Assembly: GCA_964642315.1 (NCBI GenBank) | Contig: CAZXOG010000002.1 | Location: 124,001 to 188,000 of the forward strand | From: JAGVDM01 sp964642315 | GTDB lineage: Bacteria > Patescibacteriota > Gracilibacteria > Peribacterales > Peribacteraceae | Direction of reading: 5' to 3' | Length of the DNA stretch: 64,000 nucleotides | Shown: positions 1 to 9,154 of the stretch, piece after piece | How the letters are laid out: the number at the start of each line of letters is the position of its first letter | Position numbering within the stretch: position 1 is the first letter of the stretch | Notes under the pieces: generated by a model | What the model was told of the DNA's origin: nothing | Databases searched by the model: none | What the model saw: the letters and a program-made list of their open reading frames with translations, nothing else | Made by a program: the position numbers and the translations under genes

Positions 1-530
1 TCAGTGCGCCGCTGCGCGACCGGTTCCCCCACGTGTTCAAGCTCGCGTTCTACTCGCCCGCCGAAATGGAGCAGATTGTCGAGCGCACTGCGCGCATTCT
101 CCAGGTTCATCTCGATCATGGGGTTGCCGAACGCATTGCCTGTTGCTGCCGTGCAACGCCGCGCGTGGCCAACCGCCTCGTGCGGTCCGTGCGGGACTTT
201 GCGCAGGTGGAGAACGAAGTGGTGATCACTCTCGGCCGCGTGACCACCACGCTCGATGCTCTCGGTATCGACGTGCACGGCCTCGACCGCACGGACCGTG
301 CGATTCTCTCTGCCATTGTCGAGAAATTCAGCGGCGGCCCCGTTGGACTCTCTACGCTTGCCGCTGCGACCGCGGAAGAAGAAGAAACAGTGGAGGACGT
401 GTACGAGCCGTACCTCCTCCAGCAGGGCTACCTGCAGCGTACGCCGAAAGGCCGCATGGCGACGAGGCACACATACGAGCTCCTCGGCGTGGAGGTTCCC
501 GAGCAGGCGCAGTCGGCACTATTCTCTTAA
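1..530 (+). CDS. ruvB: Holliday junction branch-migration helicase RuvB, C-terminal part
   Basis: The 5' end lies outside the window; reading frame 3 is open from the first base. The visible part begins with the SAPLRDRF segment that follows the AAA+ core of RuvB and continues into TPRVANRLVRSVRDFAQV. It ends with the winged-helix DNA-binding domain (GLDRTDRAILSAIVEKFSGG, then VYEPYLLQQGYLQRTPKGR). All of these are standard RuvB landmarks in the right order. RuvB is the hexameric motor that drives branch migration with RuvA; a ruvC gene lies at 50062-50541 in this window, not adjacent. Stop is TAA. Identification is firm; only the N-terminal ATPase half is unseen. Confidence 0.96.
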   Translation, partial: SAPLRDRFPHVFKLAFYSPAEMEQIVERTARILQVHLDHGVAERIACCCRATPRVANRLVRSVRDFAQVENEVVITLGRVTTTLDALGIDVHGLDRTDRAILSAIVEKFSGGPVGLSTLAAATAEEEETVEDVYEPYLLQQGYLQRTPKGRMATRHTYELLGVEVPEQAQSALFS

Positions 531-537
531 GGGCGAT

Positions 538-634
538 GTTCTTTCTTTGCCTATCCGATAAAGAAAGAACCAAAGAAAACGCACCGCGTGCCAAAGCTCC
601 TCCGCCTGCCGCAACACCTCCCGTGGCGCGCGGC
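538..634 (+). repeat. R2 interspersed repeat, copy 1 (two-hairpin element)
   Basis: It starts eight bases after the ruvB stop. An A/T-rich hairpin (TTCTTTCTTT, loop, AAAGAAAGAA) is followed by a GC-rich block reading CCAAAGCTCCTCCGCCTGCC and GCAACACC..CCCGTGGCGCGC. The same architecture and nearly the same second block recur at 38859-38950. It fills the gap between convergent ruvB and the glycosyltransferase gene. Confidence 0.8.
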
Positions 635-704
635 CAGCACCGTCTTTTGGCATAGCGAGGGCAGTGTGTATTCCTCTGTTCTCCGCCGAGATGCCGGATA
701 CGTT

Positions 705-1832
705 TTAGAGCAGCGCGAGTGCAGCGCGTATTCCTTCTTCGAATCGTGCGCGCGAGAACTGCGCCGCGCGCCGCTTGCACACCACGGCGTCGAATTGCTC
801 TTTCCGGAACGAGGTGAGTTTTTCCGCAAGGGATTCCGGTGTCGGTTCGCGGAAGAACGTTCCCGTCACTCCTTCTTCAACCGTTTCGGTGACGCCCCCC
901 GCGCCGAACGCGACAACCGGCGTTCCGCAGGCCATGGATTCCAGTGCAACGAGGCAGAAATCCTCTTCCCCGGGCACGATGGTTGCCTGTGCGCCGCCGT
1001 AGAGATCGGCGAGTTCGTCGCCTTCGCGGTATCCATAGAATTCCACGGTGGGTCCGGCCATCCGCTCCAGGCGTTTGCGGTCCGGTCCTTCCCCAATGAT
1101 CTTGAGGTGCGCGTTGCACCGGTTGCAAGCGACGATGGCCAGGTCAATGCGTTTGTACCGCGCGAGTGTCGAGACGATGAGGAAATAGGCGGGATGTTCC
1201 CGTTCCACCGGTGCGGGGGTAGAGGCGAGCCATCGGTCATCGATCGGAGGTTCCAACACCGTGCTCTCGTGCCGCCAGTAGAGCTCAATGCGGCGCTGCA
1301 CTTCCTTCGATGCCGCGATCAAGCGGTCCGGCCGCGCGGCGGCCTCGGCATCCCACACGCGAAGTCGGTGGAAGACGCGCCGGAGATGTGCGCGCTTGAG
1401 CGGTCCGAGAACTCCCATTCCGGCGCGGTCCAGCACCTCATGCGTGCGGTCCCACAAGTATCGGGCGGGGGAGTGCACGTAACAAAGGTGCTTCGGCGCG
1501 CCATTCGTGATGATGCCGTGCACGAACGCGGAGGAAGAGGAGAGCACGAGGTCGTACTCCCGGAAATCCCATGCCTGCACGGCCTGTGGAAACTGCGAAA
1601 GGTAGAGGTGATGGTTGAACGGTGATCCGAGGAGGGGGAGCGATGCGCGGAGAATGGAGGGTTGCAGCCTGCTCGTGCGGATCCGTTCCCTCGGGAACCA
1701 CTCTCCGAGTTTCCGTTCATCGTAGAGCAATGTGTAGATCGGAGCCTCGGGAAACATCCCCGCGAACACCCGCAGCACGCGCTCGGCGCCGCCTTTCATC
1801 GTGAGCAGTTCGTGGACGAGGGCGATCTTCAT
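705..1832 (-). CDS. GT4-family glycosyltransferase
   Basis: Predicted 375-residue GT-B glycosyltransferase of the GT4 type, transferring a sugar from a nucleotide-sugar donor, probably for surface glycan synthesis. The N-terminus reads MKIALVHELLTMKGGAERVL, the usual GGAE acceptor-side motif. The C-terminal donor domain has the EX7E motif (E290 and E298, in PGEEDFCLVALE) followed by CGTPVVAFGAGG. I chose the ATG at 1832 because a TAGACT hexamer (1841-1846) sits just upstream, leaving a two- or three-base leader; a TTG three codons earlier would overlap that hexamer. Substrate cannot be told. It stands alone, convergent with ruvB and divergent from tRNA-Lys. Confidence 0.85.
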   Translation of the reverse strand: MKIALVHELLTMKGGAERVLRVFAGMFPEAPIYTLLYDERKLGEWFPRERIRTSRLQPSILRASLPLLGSPFNHHLYLSQFPQAVQAWDFREYDLVLSSSSAFVHGIITNGAPKHLCYVHSPARYLWDRTHEVLDRAGMGVLGPLKRAHLRRVFHRLRVWDAEAAARPDRLIAASKEVQRRIELYWRHESTVLEPPIDDRWLASTPAPVEREHPAYFLIVSTLARYKRIDLAIVACNRCNAHLKIIGEGPDRKRLERMAGPTVEFYGYREGDELADLYGGAQATIVPGEEDFCLVALESMACGTPVVAFGAGGVTETVEEGVTGTFFREPTPESLAEKLTSFRKEQFDAVVCKRRAAQFSRARFEEGIRAALALL

Positions 1833-1932
1833 CGGGGGCAAGTCTACACGCTTTCCCGTTTCCTTCGCCCGTCACTTGTCGCAGAATACGTTGTGCGTAC
1901 CCTCAGGAACGCACATGTTCCTTTCCTTCTCC

Positions 1933-2007
1933 GGGTCAGTAGCTCAGTGGTAGAGCAGTAGGCTTTTAACCTATTGGCCGTGGGTTCGATCCCCACCTGA
2001 CCCACCA
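1933..2007 (+). tRNA. tRNA-Lys (anticodon TTT)
   Basis: The cloverleaf runs from GGGTCAG to CTGACCC with discriminator A and an encoded CCA. The anticodon loop is CTTTTAA with anticodon TTT. The T arm is GTGGGTTCGATCCCCAC. A second lysine tRNA (CTT) with a nearly identical acceptor stem lies at 57352-57425. Confidence 0.95.
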
Positions 2008-2248
2008 AGACTATTCCTCGAAGGTTTTGGCTTATTATTGCTTTATTCGGTCAATGATTGGTGTTCTGCCAATAATTGACGTTAAACAGAAATTGTTGTG
2101 TTTTTACTATGTTTGAGACCCAAACTGCGTGTGTAGCCAGATGTGCATGAACCGGGTCTCAAGCGGTTGTTCATTCACATGTCGGCTACGTGTAAACCTC
2201 TCAACCCTTTTTTCATAAGGGGCTCCGGTCTTTGAACCGGAGAGCGTC
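2008..2248. other. Non-coding interval upstream of the dockerin/SLH gene
   Basis: About 240 bases, clearly richer in A+T than the surroundings, between tRNA-Lys and the surface-protein gene. It contains a short inverted repeat, GCTCCGGTCTTTGAACCGGAG, just before the start codon region. No coding frame or further RNA gene is visible. It probably carries the promoter and leader of the downstream gene. Confidence 0.5.
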
Positions 2249-3901
2249 ATGGTGTGTCGTTCCCTGCCGCGAAAGCGGCCGGCGACGTCTGCACGGCTGC
2301 AGCGTCGAAACAGGATTGTGATGGTCGAACGGTTGGAACGGCGGGATCTGCTTAACGGCGATCCCCCGTTCAAAACAGGTGTGGTGTTCTACGATGTCAA
2401 CGGGGATTTGATAGTCTCGCCGCAGGATGTCCTGCTCCTCATCCACAAGATCAACAGGGATGGCTCTGGCGTGTTCAACCCACTCCAGCAAGGCCAGCCT
2501 GTTGGGTGGTACGACGTCAACGGCGACGGTTTCACTTCTCCGTATGATTGCCTGTTGGTGATCGAGTACCTGAACCGCAATGGCGCCGGGCCGGCGCCAC
2601 AGCCGGTGGTCACCAATCTCCCGCCAGTGGCCTACGACATGGCACTAAGCGTCATGGAGGGAGAGGAAATCGCGTTCCATCCTGCGGTCATCGATCCGGA
2701 ACAGCAGCCCCTGTCGTTCCAGGTCGCCAATCCGCCGGATTGGGGAACGCTCTCGACCGAAGACGGCGAGACGTTCACCTACATGCCTGATCCGGGATTC
2801 GTGGGGTCGGATACCCTGCGCCTGCTTGCGACGGATGCGGTGGGGCAAACGGCGATGAGCATGGTGACGGTCACTGTACTGCTTGGGCCGGGGCCTCATG
2901 CCCCAGTCGCGTTGGATGACTCCTTCGCGGTTGCGCCCGGCACTCCCGTGACGTTCGATGTCACTGCCAATGACATCGAATTCGACGGCGAGCCGCTGAC
3001 CATTACCCGTTTCACCAGTCCGGACCATGGGGTGCTCGTTCTGAATGGCGGTAACACGATGACGTATACGCCGGATGCCGCGCATCCCGGCTACGACGAG
3101 TTCGTGTACGAAGTGCGGGATTCCTCGGGGCTCACCGACACTGCCAATGTCGGTCTGGTGCTCCGGGTGAATCATCTGCCCGTTGTGCAGAATCCCACGG
3201 TGAACGTGACGGTGAATACGCCGTCCGCCTTGCTCGCAGTGCCCCAACTTGCCGTTGATCCCGATGGCGACCCGATGAGTGTTTCCTTCTCCGATCCCGA
3301 TCACGGTGCAATTGCCGTGAGCGGGCAGGGGTGGGTGTACACGCCGGATACGGGTTTCGTCGGTGCGGATGCGGTGGAGTACTCCGTCGGAGACGGATTC
3401 GGCGTGACGAGCGGGACGGTGCTCTTCGTTGTCAGCGAGCCGCATTTCTTGGGGCCGGGTGCCCGCCGCGATGAGGCTGTCTACGTTGGTGTGGAGCTGA
3501 ATGGAGGCGTGCTCAGCGCGCATTCCGTCCAGCACTTCGCCGATGTGCCGCAGGACAACTGGGCATTTTCCTTCGTCGAGGAAGCGCTCAGTGAGGGGTG
3601 GCTCAATGGCGGTTTCGCTGTCGGGCCGAACTTCTACCCGCCCCGGAACGTGACGTATGGGGAGATGGCGGTGCTGGTGGGTAACACCTTCGGTTTCGTC
3701 GGTGACGATCCGTTCGTTGCCGCCGCCGCTCACGGTGTTCTGCGTGGCGCAGAGATTGACGATTTGGCTGCCCAGGTCAGCGCCGCTCGTTTCTGGCAGA
3801 TGTGGGCAGCTGCCGATCATGCCAACGGCGCGTCCCTTTCCGAGATTGAACTCGATGTCCTCGCACGGGGCATCGCATCGCAGTTCGGCGCGGCCTACTA
3901 G
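2249..3901 (+). CDS. Surface protein with LEPR-XLL-like motif, dockerin repeats, Ig-like domains and SLH-like C-terminus
   Basis: Large (550 residues) modular exported protein. Residues 26-38 read VERLERRDLLNGD, resembling the LEPR-XLL motif known mostly from planctomycete surface proteins. Two dockerin type I calcium-binding halves follow (DVNGD..SPQD near 49-60 and DVNGDG..SPYD near 88-99). About three cadherin/Ig-like repeats of roughly 90 residues then run from 120 to 400, each with a YTPD-type strand. The C-terminal 130 residues contain an SLH-like stretch (HFADVPQDNWAFSFVEEAL). No classical signal peptide is obvious; the LEPR-like segment may serve export. The start ATG is preceded by GGAG. 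Role in adhesion or S-layer attachment is inference. A terminator follows. Confidence 0.75.
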   Translation: MVCRSLPRKRPATSARLQRRNRIVMVERLERRDLLNGDPPFKTGVVFYDVNGDLIVSPQDVLLLIHKINRDGSGVFNPLQQGQPVGWYDVNGDGFTSPYDCLLVIEYLNRNGAGPAPQPVVTNLPPVAYDMALSVMEGEEIAFHPAVIDPEQQPLSFQVANPPDWGTLSTEDGETFTYMPDPGFVGSDTLRLLATDAVGQTAMSMVTVTVLLGPGPHAPVALDDSFAVAPGTPVTFDVTANDIEFDGEPLTITRFTSPDHGVLVLNGGNTMTYTPDAAHPGYDEFVYEVRDSSGLTDTANVGLVLRVNHLPVVQNPTVNVTVNTPSALLAVPQLAVDPDGDPMSVSFSDPDHGAIAVSGQGWVYTPDTGFVGADAVEYSVGDGFGVTSGTVLFVVSEPHFLGPGARRDEAVYVGVELNGGVLSAHSVQHFADVPQDNWAFSFVEEALSEGWLNGGFAVGPNFYPPRNVTYGEMAVLVGNTFGFVGDDPFVAAAAHGVLRGAEIDDLAAQVSAARFWQMWAAADHANGASLSEIELDVLARGIASQFGAAY

Positions 3902-3980
3902 GCCGCACGGAATTGCCATATCGTTTCCGTGGGGAGTGCTTGTCCCCGCGGCGTGTAGCCGATCGAATGAACTATTTTTC

Positions 3981-4009
3981 ACCGCCGGATCGATCCGGCG
4001 GTTTTTTTG
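3981..4009 (+). terminator. Intrinsic terminator
   Basis: Perfect stem CCGCCGGAT/ATCCGGCGG followed by seven T residues. It lies between the dockerin/SLH gene and the convergent dsbB-like gene. Confidence 0.85.
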
Positions 4010-4017
4010 TTCCGGTT

Positions 4018-4551
4018 CTATTCTTTTTTCCGTGTGCGCATGACCCCCAGAGCAATGAGCATGTTCATGAGGAATGCTGTGAGTGCCATCATGGGGACAG
4101 TGATGTAGCCGTAGCGGAAGATCGGTGTGGCAGCACAGGAAACCCCGCTCGCATCGCACGGTTTGAGCGGATCCACCGGGTCCGGCCAGAGCATCGCGGA
4201 GAGCTGCTCTGTGTAGTGTGTTGCGGAGAATGCAATGCCGATCAGACAGAGCACCACGATGTACGAAGCGATACCATGGTCACGCTTCCAGAATGCAATG
4301 AGGAGGAGCGGCACCTGCGGGTACATGAAGATGCGCTGGAACCAGCAGAGCTTGCAGGGCACCCATCCGGCGATTTCCGAGAGGAACAGGCTTCCCATGG
4401 TTGCTGTGGCTGCGACGACAAGCATAGCCGGGAACGCTGAGCGAGTGATCCGCCTTCCCGTGAGCAGGCCGCCGAGGAGTACGAGGACGATGATGTTCCC
4501 AAAGAGCGTGAGCGTCGCAAGCAGATCAACAACCTGGTCGGTGTATGCCAT
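4018..4551 (-). CDS. DsbB/BdbC-like disulfide-bond formation membrane protein
   Basis: Predicted 177-residue inner-membrane protein with four transmembrane segments. It has the two cysteine pairs expected of DsbB/BdbC quinone reductases: C66-K-L-C69 after the first hairpin (PCKLCWFQR, the family signature) and C132..C139 in the second extracytoplasmic loop. It would reoxidise a periplasmic or extracytoplasmic DsbA-like thiol oxidase and pass electrons to quinone. No DsbA partner is visible in the window. Many secreted proteins here carry cysteines, so an export-side oxidation system makes sense. The stop is next to the terminator of the neighbouring convergent gene. Confidence 0.88.
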   Translation of the reverse strand: MAYTDQVVDLLATLTLFGNIIVLVLLGGLLTGRRITRSAFPAMLVVAATATMGSLFLSEIAGWVPCKLCWFQRIFMYPQVPLLLIAFWKRDHGIASYIVVLCLIGIAFSATHYTEQLSAMLWPDPVDPLKPCDASGVSCAATPIFRYGYITVPMMALTAFLMNMLIALGVMRTRKKE

Positions 4552-4632
4552 GGTGCAGCGGATGGGATGTGAGCTGTGATGCTAGCAGAATCGCAATTCT
4601 TTTCCCATTGAGGCTTCCGCTATGCTTTGGCA

Positions 4633-5488
<856 letters not shown>

Positions 5489-5511
5489 TCGCATTGTTCC
5501 TCGCAATTTCC

Positions 5512-5535
5512 TCCCGCAATTTCCGCGGGATTTTT
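5512..5535 (+). terminator. Intrinsic terminator after tRNA-Arg
   Basis: Stem TCCCGC/GCGGGA with a seven-base loop, followed by five T residues. Confidence 0.75.
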
Positions 5536-5548
5536 GTGTCTGGTGCGT

Positions 5549-5576
5549 TTGACATTTGTCCATTTCACTTTACAAT
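5549..5576 (+). promoter_or_regulatory. Sigma70-like promoter of the L,D-transpeptidase gene
   Basis: TTGACA (5549-5554), 16-base spacer, TACAAT (5571-5576). Predicted transcription start is near 5583, two bases before a TTG start codon. Confidence 0.8.
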
Positions 5577-5584
5577 CTCCGCCT

Positions 5585-6187
5585 TTGCCAATTCTGGCAG
5601 GCACCATTGCCGGCTCGTTTCTCGTGGCGTCCATGCTTTTCCCGCCTGCGCCGGCCGCGCTGCAGGTATCCGTGGATTCCTGGGTTCCGGGCTTCGGTGA
5701 TCGTTTTGTTGTTGATACTCAGGGGAACGAGGGATACCTGATCCATACCGACGGGCAGTACATCCGTTTCCCTGTCATTACCGGGCAGCGGCGGTGGGTG
5801 CGGTACATCGGGCGCTCATACAACGCGACCACTCCCGCGTGGGACTGGATTGCAAAATCCCTCGATATCAAGTGGGATCGCACCACCTTCGGGCCATCCG
5901 GTCGGTTTTTGCGGTTGTACCGAGATGGTGAGGATTCCACCGCGTACGGCATCCACGAGCACGCGGCAGAAACCGTGATGTTCGCGCGCGAGAGCAGGTT
6001 CCAGAGCATGGGCTGCATTATTGTGCAGACACAATTCATGGATATCCTCGAGCGGACGTTTGCCGTGAATGCCGAGGATGGCGGTGTTCCCGTATTCACC
6101 CGGTACGGCGTGGAAGATGCCGTGCGTATTGCATTTCCTCCGTCAAACGAGGGAGCTGTGACAGCGGCGGCGGAGAAAGTCTCGTGA
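5585..6187 (+). CDS. L,D-transpeptidase (YkuD domain), exported
   Basis: About 200 residues from the TTG at 5585. I chose that start because a strong promoter occupies the bases that any earlier start would need. The first 28 residues form a signal peptide or anchor (ILAGTIAGSFLVASMLF..APA). The C-terminal half has the YkuD active-site arrangement: a histidine (GIHEH, about H124/H126) and S-x-GC (SMGCIIV, C144). Such enzymes cross-link peptidoglycan stems 3-3 or attach proteins to the wall. One caution is that the family motif is usually HG..S-x-G-C-[IV]-R and the Arg is absent here. Convergent with mscS. Confidence 0.8.
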   Translation: MPILAGTIAGSFLVASMLFPPAPAALQVSVDSWVPGFGDRFVVDTQGNEGYLIHTDGQYIRFPVITGQRRWVRYIGRSYNATTPAWDWIAKSLDIKWDRTTFGPSGRFLRLYRDGEDSTAYGIHEHAAETVMFARESRFQSMGCIIVQTQFMDILERTFAVNAEDGGVPVFTRYGVEDAVRIAFPPSNEGAVTAAAEKVS

Positions 6188-6191
6188 AGAG

Positions 6192-7628
6192 TCACTTCTC
6201 CTCGTTCGCTTTGGCGGCGAGTTCCTCCTTCGAGGGCAGCATCGTGCTGTAGCTCCGGGTCGTCTTGTAGGCAAGTTCGATATTGCCGGCTTTGGTGAAC
6301 TGCTTGAGGATCTCGCGCGAGATGCGGGTGACGACCGGCCGCCGCTCGCCGATTGGCACGGAGAACCGCAAGGTGAAATCGATGCCGTCCGCTCCGAGAT
6401 CCACGTGGACTGCCGGTCCCCGTGACTGCTTGGGAATGAAGTACATCCTTGTGCGGTCCGAGTGCTGGCGTTTTTCCTTCTCCTCATACTGGGCGGTTTC
6501 CTGTTCGAGCACGGCGCGGAGAATTTTTTCGGCATTCTCCCAATCGCTTTCGTAGGTAATGGAAATGCGCATTTCCGCGCGCACGAAGTCCGAGGTAGCA
6601 CTGTGGTTCAGCACGGATTGAGTGAGCACCGCGGAGTTCGGCACCGAAAGGATTTTCCCCGTCCGTTCGAGAACAGGTTCGCCTTCCAGGCCGACATCGA
6701 GCATACGCGTGCGGAGCATGCCGATATCCACCACCTCGCCCGTTTCGGTGCCGATCGTCACGCGCTGCCCCTGGGTGAAGAGCTGGTGCTGGCGGATCAT
6801 CATCCAGCCGAGCACATCTTTCACCACGTCCTGCATGGCGATGGCCACGCCCGCGCCGATGATCGCGAAGGACGTGATGATGTTCGGGTGTTTGGCGAGG
6901 ATGGCGCTGAGCAGCCACAGCGCCGCGAAGATGTACACGGCCATCGTGAATGCCTTGATAGCCGTATAGCGGTACTCCAGCTTGCGGATGCGCGTGAGCA
7001 TCGTGGTGCTCACAATGCGTTCGAAGAGCCAGATGAGCAGCAGCACCGCGCCGTACGTGGCGATGGTCCGGAGGAAACCGAGCTGCTGCCGTCGCTGGTC
7101 GAGCGTGAGTTTCTCCAGGCGTTGCTCGTTGATGGCGAGCAGCGATTCCAGTGCGGCGATCCGCTCCTTGAGGATGGCGCGCTTCGCGAGGAGTTCCGCG
7201 TGCGACTTCGTCAGGCGGAACTGCTCGGTGGCCCCAGACCCGGTCGGTGGTTCTGGATTCAGATAGAACTTCTGCTCCTCTGATTCGAGGAGCTCGATAT
7301 CCACTTTCCGTTCCGCGATCCTATCCTTGAGCGTTTGCACCACTGCTTCCTGCCGGTCGATTGCGCGCGTTGGATCGCTCTCGCTCAGTTCCTCGCTCAC
7401 GGGTCCGCCGATCGTCTGGAGCATCTCTTCCTGCGTGCTCTTGCGGATGTTCTCCAGTTCGCTCGCGATGCGATCGTTCACCCACTGGTTCTCCGGCTCG
7501 GTGAGCTGCTGTCTGTAGAGGTTCGTGAGGAGCGCCTCTTCCGCCGTTACGGGAGACTGTGCGATGCACGGCCACGCGAAAAAGAGGAGCGTGGCAATGC
7601 CGGCGATGCGGAGAGTGTGGTTTCTCAT
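6192..7628 (-). CDS. MscS-family mechanosensitive channel with N-terminal coiled coil
   Basis: 478 residues. A signal peptide (IAGIATLLFFAWPCIA) leads into a roughly 150-residue extracytoplasmic segment rich in charged heptads, probably coiled coil. Transmembrane helices follow from about 185. The third helix has the MscS pore signature (SFAIIGAGVAIAMQDVVKDVLGWMMI). The beta domain (GQRVTIGTETGEVVDIGMLRTRM) and the C-terminal alpha/beta domain come next. It would gate ions or solutes on membrane tension. A TACACT hexamer lies 13 bases before the ATG. Confidence 0.9.
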   Translation of the reverse strand: MRNHTLRIAGIATLLFFAWPCIAQSPVTAEEALLTNLYRQQLTEPENQWVNDRIASELENIRKSTQEEMLQTIGGPVSEELSESDPTRAIDRQEAVVQTLKDRIAERKVDIELLESEEQKFYLNPEPPTGSGATEQFRLTKSHAELLAKRAILKERIAALESLLAINEQRLEKLTLDQRRQQLGFLRTIATYGAVLLLIWLFERIVSTTMLTRIRKLEYRYTAIKAFTMAVYIFAALWLLSAILAKHPNIITSFAIIGAGVAIAMQDVVKDVLGWMMIRQHQLFTQGQRVTIGTETGEVVDIGMLRTRMLDVGLEGEPVLERTGKILSVPNSAVLTQSVLNHSATSDFVRAEMRISITYESDWENAEKILRAVLEQETAQYEEKEKRQHSDRTRMYFIPKQSRGPAVHVDLGADGIDFTLRFSVPIGERRPVVTRISREILKQFTKAGNIELAYKTTRSYSTMLPSKEELAAKANEEK

Positions 7629-7745
7629 GTGCGCGATGTGCAGTGTACGCTCACTTCCAAACGAATGCGGAGGCCACAGTGTACGAGATTTGTTGCTGAT
7701 TGCCAGAAGGTTTTTCCTAGGCGGAAGATGCCGCCCGCCCGTCGT

Positions 7746-8285
7746 CTACGCAGCACTTTCTGGTTCTACTTCCTTCTTTCCCCAGATGCGGTCAGCGAGA
7801 CCTGGCAACACGTTTCGAATTTCTTCCTCGAGGAAGAAGAGCCGGATTTCACGTTCGGCGGATTTCTCACTGTCGGATGCGTGTACGACGTTGAAGATCG
7901 ATTCGCCAATGACTTTCCCAAATTGTGCCCGGATTGTGCCGGGCGCCGCCTTTCGCGGATCTGTTGAACCGATGATTTCGCGGATTTTCTGGATGCTTCC
8001 TTGCCCGCCTTCCACGAGGGCCACCCATACTTCGCTCTTGAGCATGAACTGCTCTATCCGGGGATAGAACGGCTCGTGAACCAGATGCGCGTAATGCTGG
8101 CGCAGTACTTCCGGAGTGAGGCGGAGGATCCTGCTTGCACGGATTCGTCCCTGTTCTATGCCGTGCACGACCCGGCCGAGGACATGCAGGCAAATGTCCT
8201 GCTCCACTGCATCCGGTTTCAGGATGAGCAGAGTGTGTTCCACTTCGGATTCGTCTGCCTGTTGTGTGCGCTCCGGTTCGCTCAT
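7746..8285 (-). CDS. ndk: Nucleoside diphosphate kinase
   Basis: Exchanges the terminal phosphate between NTPs and NDPs through a phosphohistidine. The sequence shows LLILKPDAV at the N-terminus, the STDPRKAAPGTIRAQFG loop and the active-site motif NVVHASDS with H135. At 179 residues it is longer than the usual 140-150: there is about 16 residues of extra charged N-terminus and a C-terminal extension after the DS(E) motif. I start at the ATG at 8285; earlier in-frame starts would run through an AT-rich promoter-like stretch (8286-8345). It is monocistronic. Confidence 0.92.
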   Translation of the reverse strand: MSEPERTQQADESEVEHTLLILKPDAVEQDICLHVLGRVVHGIEQGRIRASRILRLTPEVLRQHYAHLVHEPFYPRIEQFMLKSEVWVALVEGGQGSIQKIREIIGSTDPRKAAPGTIRAQFGKVIGESIFNVVHASDSEKSAEREIRLFFLEEEIRNVLPGLADRIWGKKEVEPESAA

Positions 8286-8359
8286 ATGCCAGAATGAATA
8301 TTTTAAAATAATATTTCTATTTGTAAATATTTCTCCGGACATTCTTCCGCTGCCTTCCT

Positions 8360-9073
8360 TTAGTATTTCCCTTGCAGTCGCACGTGGGTAATCCCGCCCG
8401 GTTCGTACCCCTTCCGGAGAAGCTCCAGCATGTAGTGGAGGCATGCCTGTTCGCTCTCCTGCCCCTGCCTGCGGGCTTCGGCGCCGTGAGTATCCGGATT
8501 GGCGCGATCAATGTCGAGCATGAGGAGGTGCATGGCTTTTCTGGGGATTCTCTGGTCCAGAGGAAGGTCATACGCATCAGGTTTGAACTGCATATCTATT
8601 CCTGCCGCCTCGCGCAGGAGTGGCGGGTTCGTGACGAACATCATCGTGTGGGAGGTCCGGCGCGATGGGTGGTGGTACGAGTGCCCGTAGTGGAAGAAGC
8701 ATGTTTTGTACGTGCAGATTCCCTGCTCACCAGGATCGCTGTTCGTAAAAATTCCCCGTCCTGCATGCCAGTAACTCAGCTCTCGGGGGAGTACGAAATC
8801 CTGACCGTATGTCCAATCGTAGGGGATGTCATGTCCACGGTTCATGCCATGGAACATGTGCTCGCCGGCGTTCGACAGCGCTATGACCTCCAGGACATCT
8901 TCCATGCTTGTTCCTTCGCCGATGACTCCCGCGACTTCCCTGCAGAATTTGGTATCCACGAGCGAGCGCATGCGTGCGATTGCCGCTTCGCGGCCACTTG
9001 CGATATCGATCATCTTCCGCTCACCTCTTTGCTCATGTTTTGCAGGCACTTCAGCAGATTCTGGTTTGTCCAT
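8360..9073 (-). CDS. Unknown protein, paralogue A of a tandem pair
   Basis: 237 residues, no signal peptide or membrane segment. It aligns by eye along its whole length with the neighbour at 9155-9853. Shared blocks are GEHMFHGMNR (MFHG), a tryptophan/glycine block (SYWHAGRGIF), FFHYGHSY, VTNPPLLREAAG, and IPRKAMHLLMLDI. The pattern of a histidine in an MFHG strand, a later F(W)xxGxxIF block and a terminal IPxxxxHLL strand is loosely reminiscent of ADP-ribosyltransferase folds, but this is speculation. The start ATG is placed exactly six bases after TAGCAT, giving a leaderless message. No family recognised. Confidence 0.75.
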   Translation of the reverse strand: MDKPESAEVPAKHEQRGERKMIDIASGREAAIARMRSLVDTKFCREVAGVIGEGTSMEDVLEVIALSNAGEHMFHGMNRGHDIPYDWTYGQDFVLPRELSYWHAGRGIFTNSDPGEQGICTYKTCFFHYGHSYHHPSRRTSHTMMFVTNPPLLREAAGIDMQFKPDAYDLPLDQRIPRKAMHLLMLDIDRANPDTHGAEARRQGQESEQACLHYMLELLRKGYEPGGITHVRLQGKY

Positions 9074-9154
9074 AGCTGCATGCTAGCACTGGGATTTGCG
9101 GAATCAAGAAAGAATGGTTTAGTTGTACTTATGCGCAGTTCAATGCGGGGTTCC

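Noticed and set aside
588..1625. Long plus-strand open frame opposite the glycosyltransferase
   Set aside because: It lies antisense to a well-supported GT4 gene, has low-complexity Arg/Gly/Cys-rich composition and no recognisable domain. High GC content produces such shadow frames throughout the window (also 2645-4159 minus, 10876-11988 minus, 18805-20427 plus, 50718-51968 minus, 60091-61632 minus).
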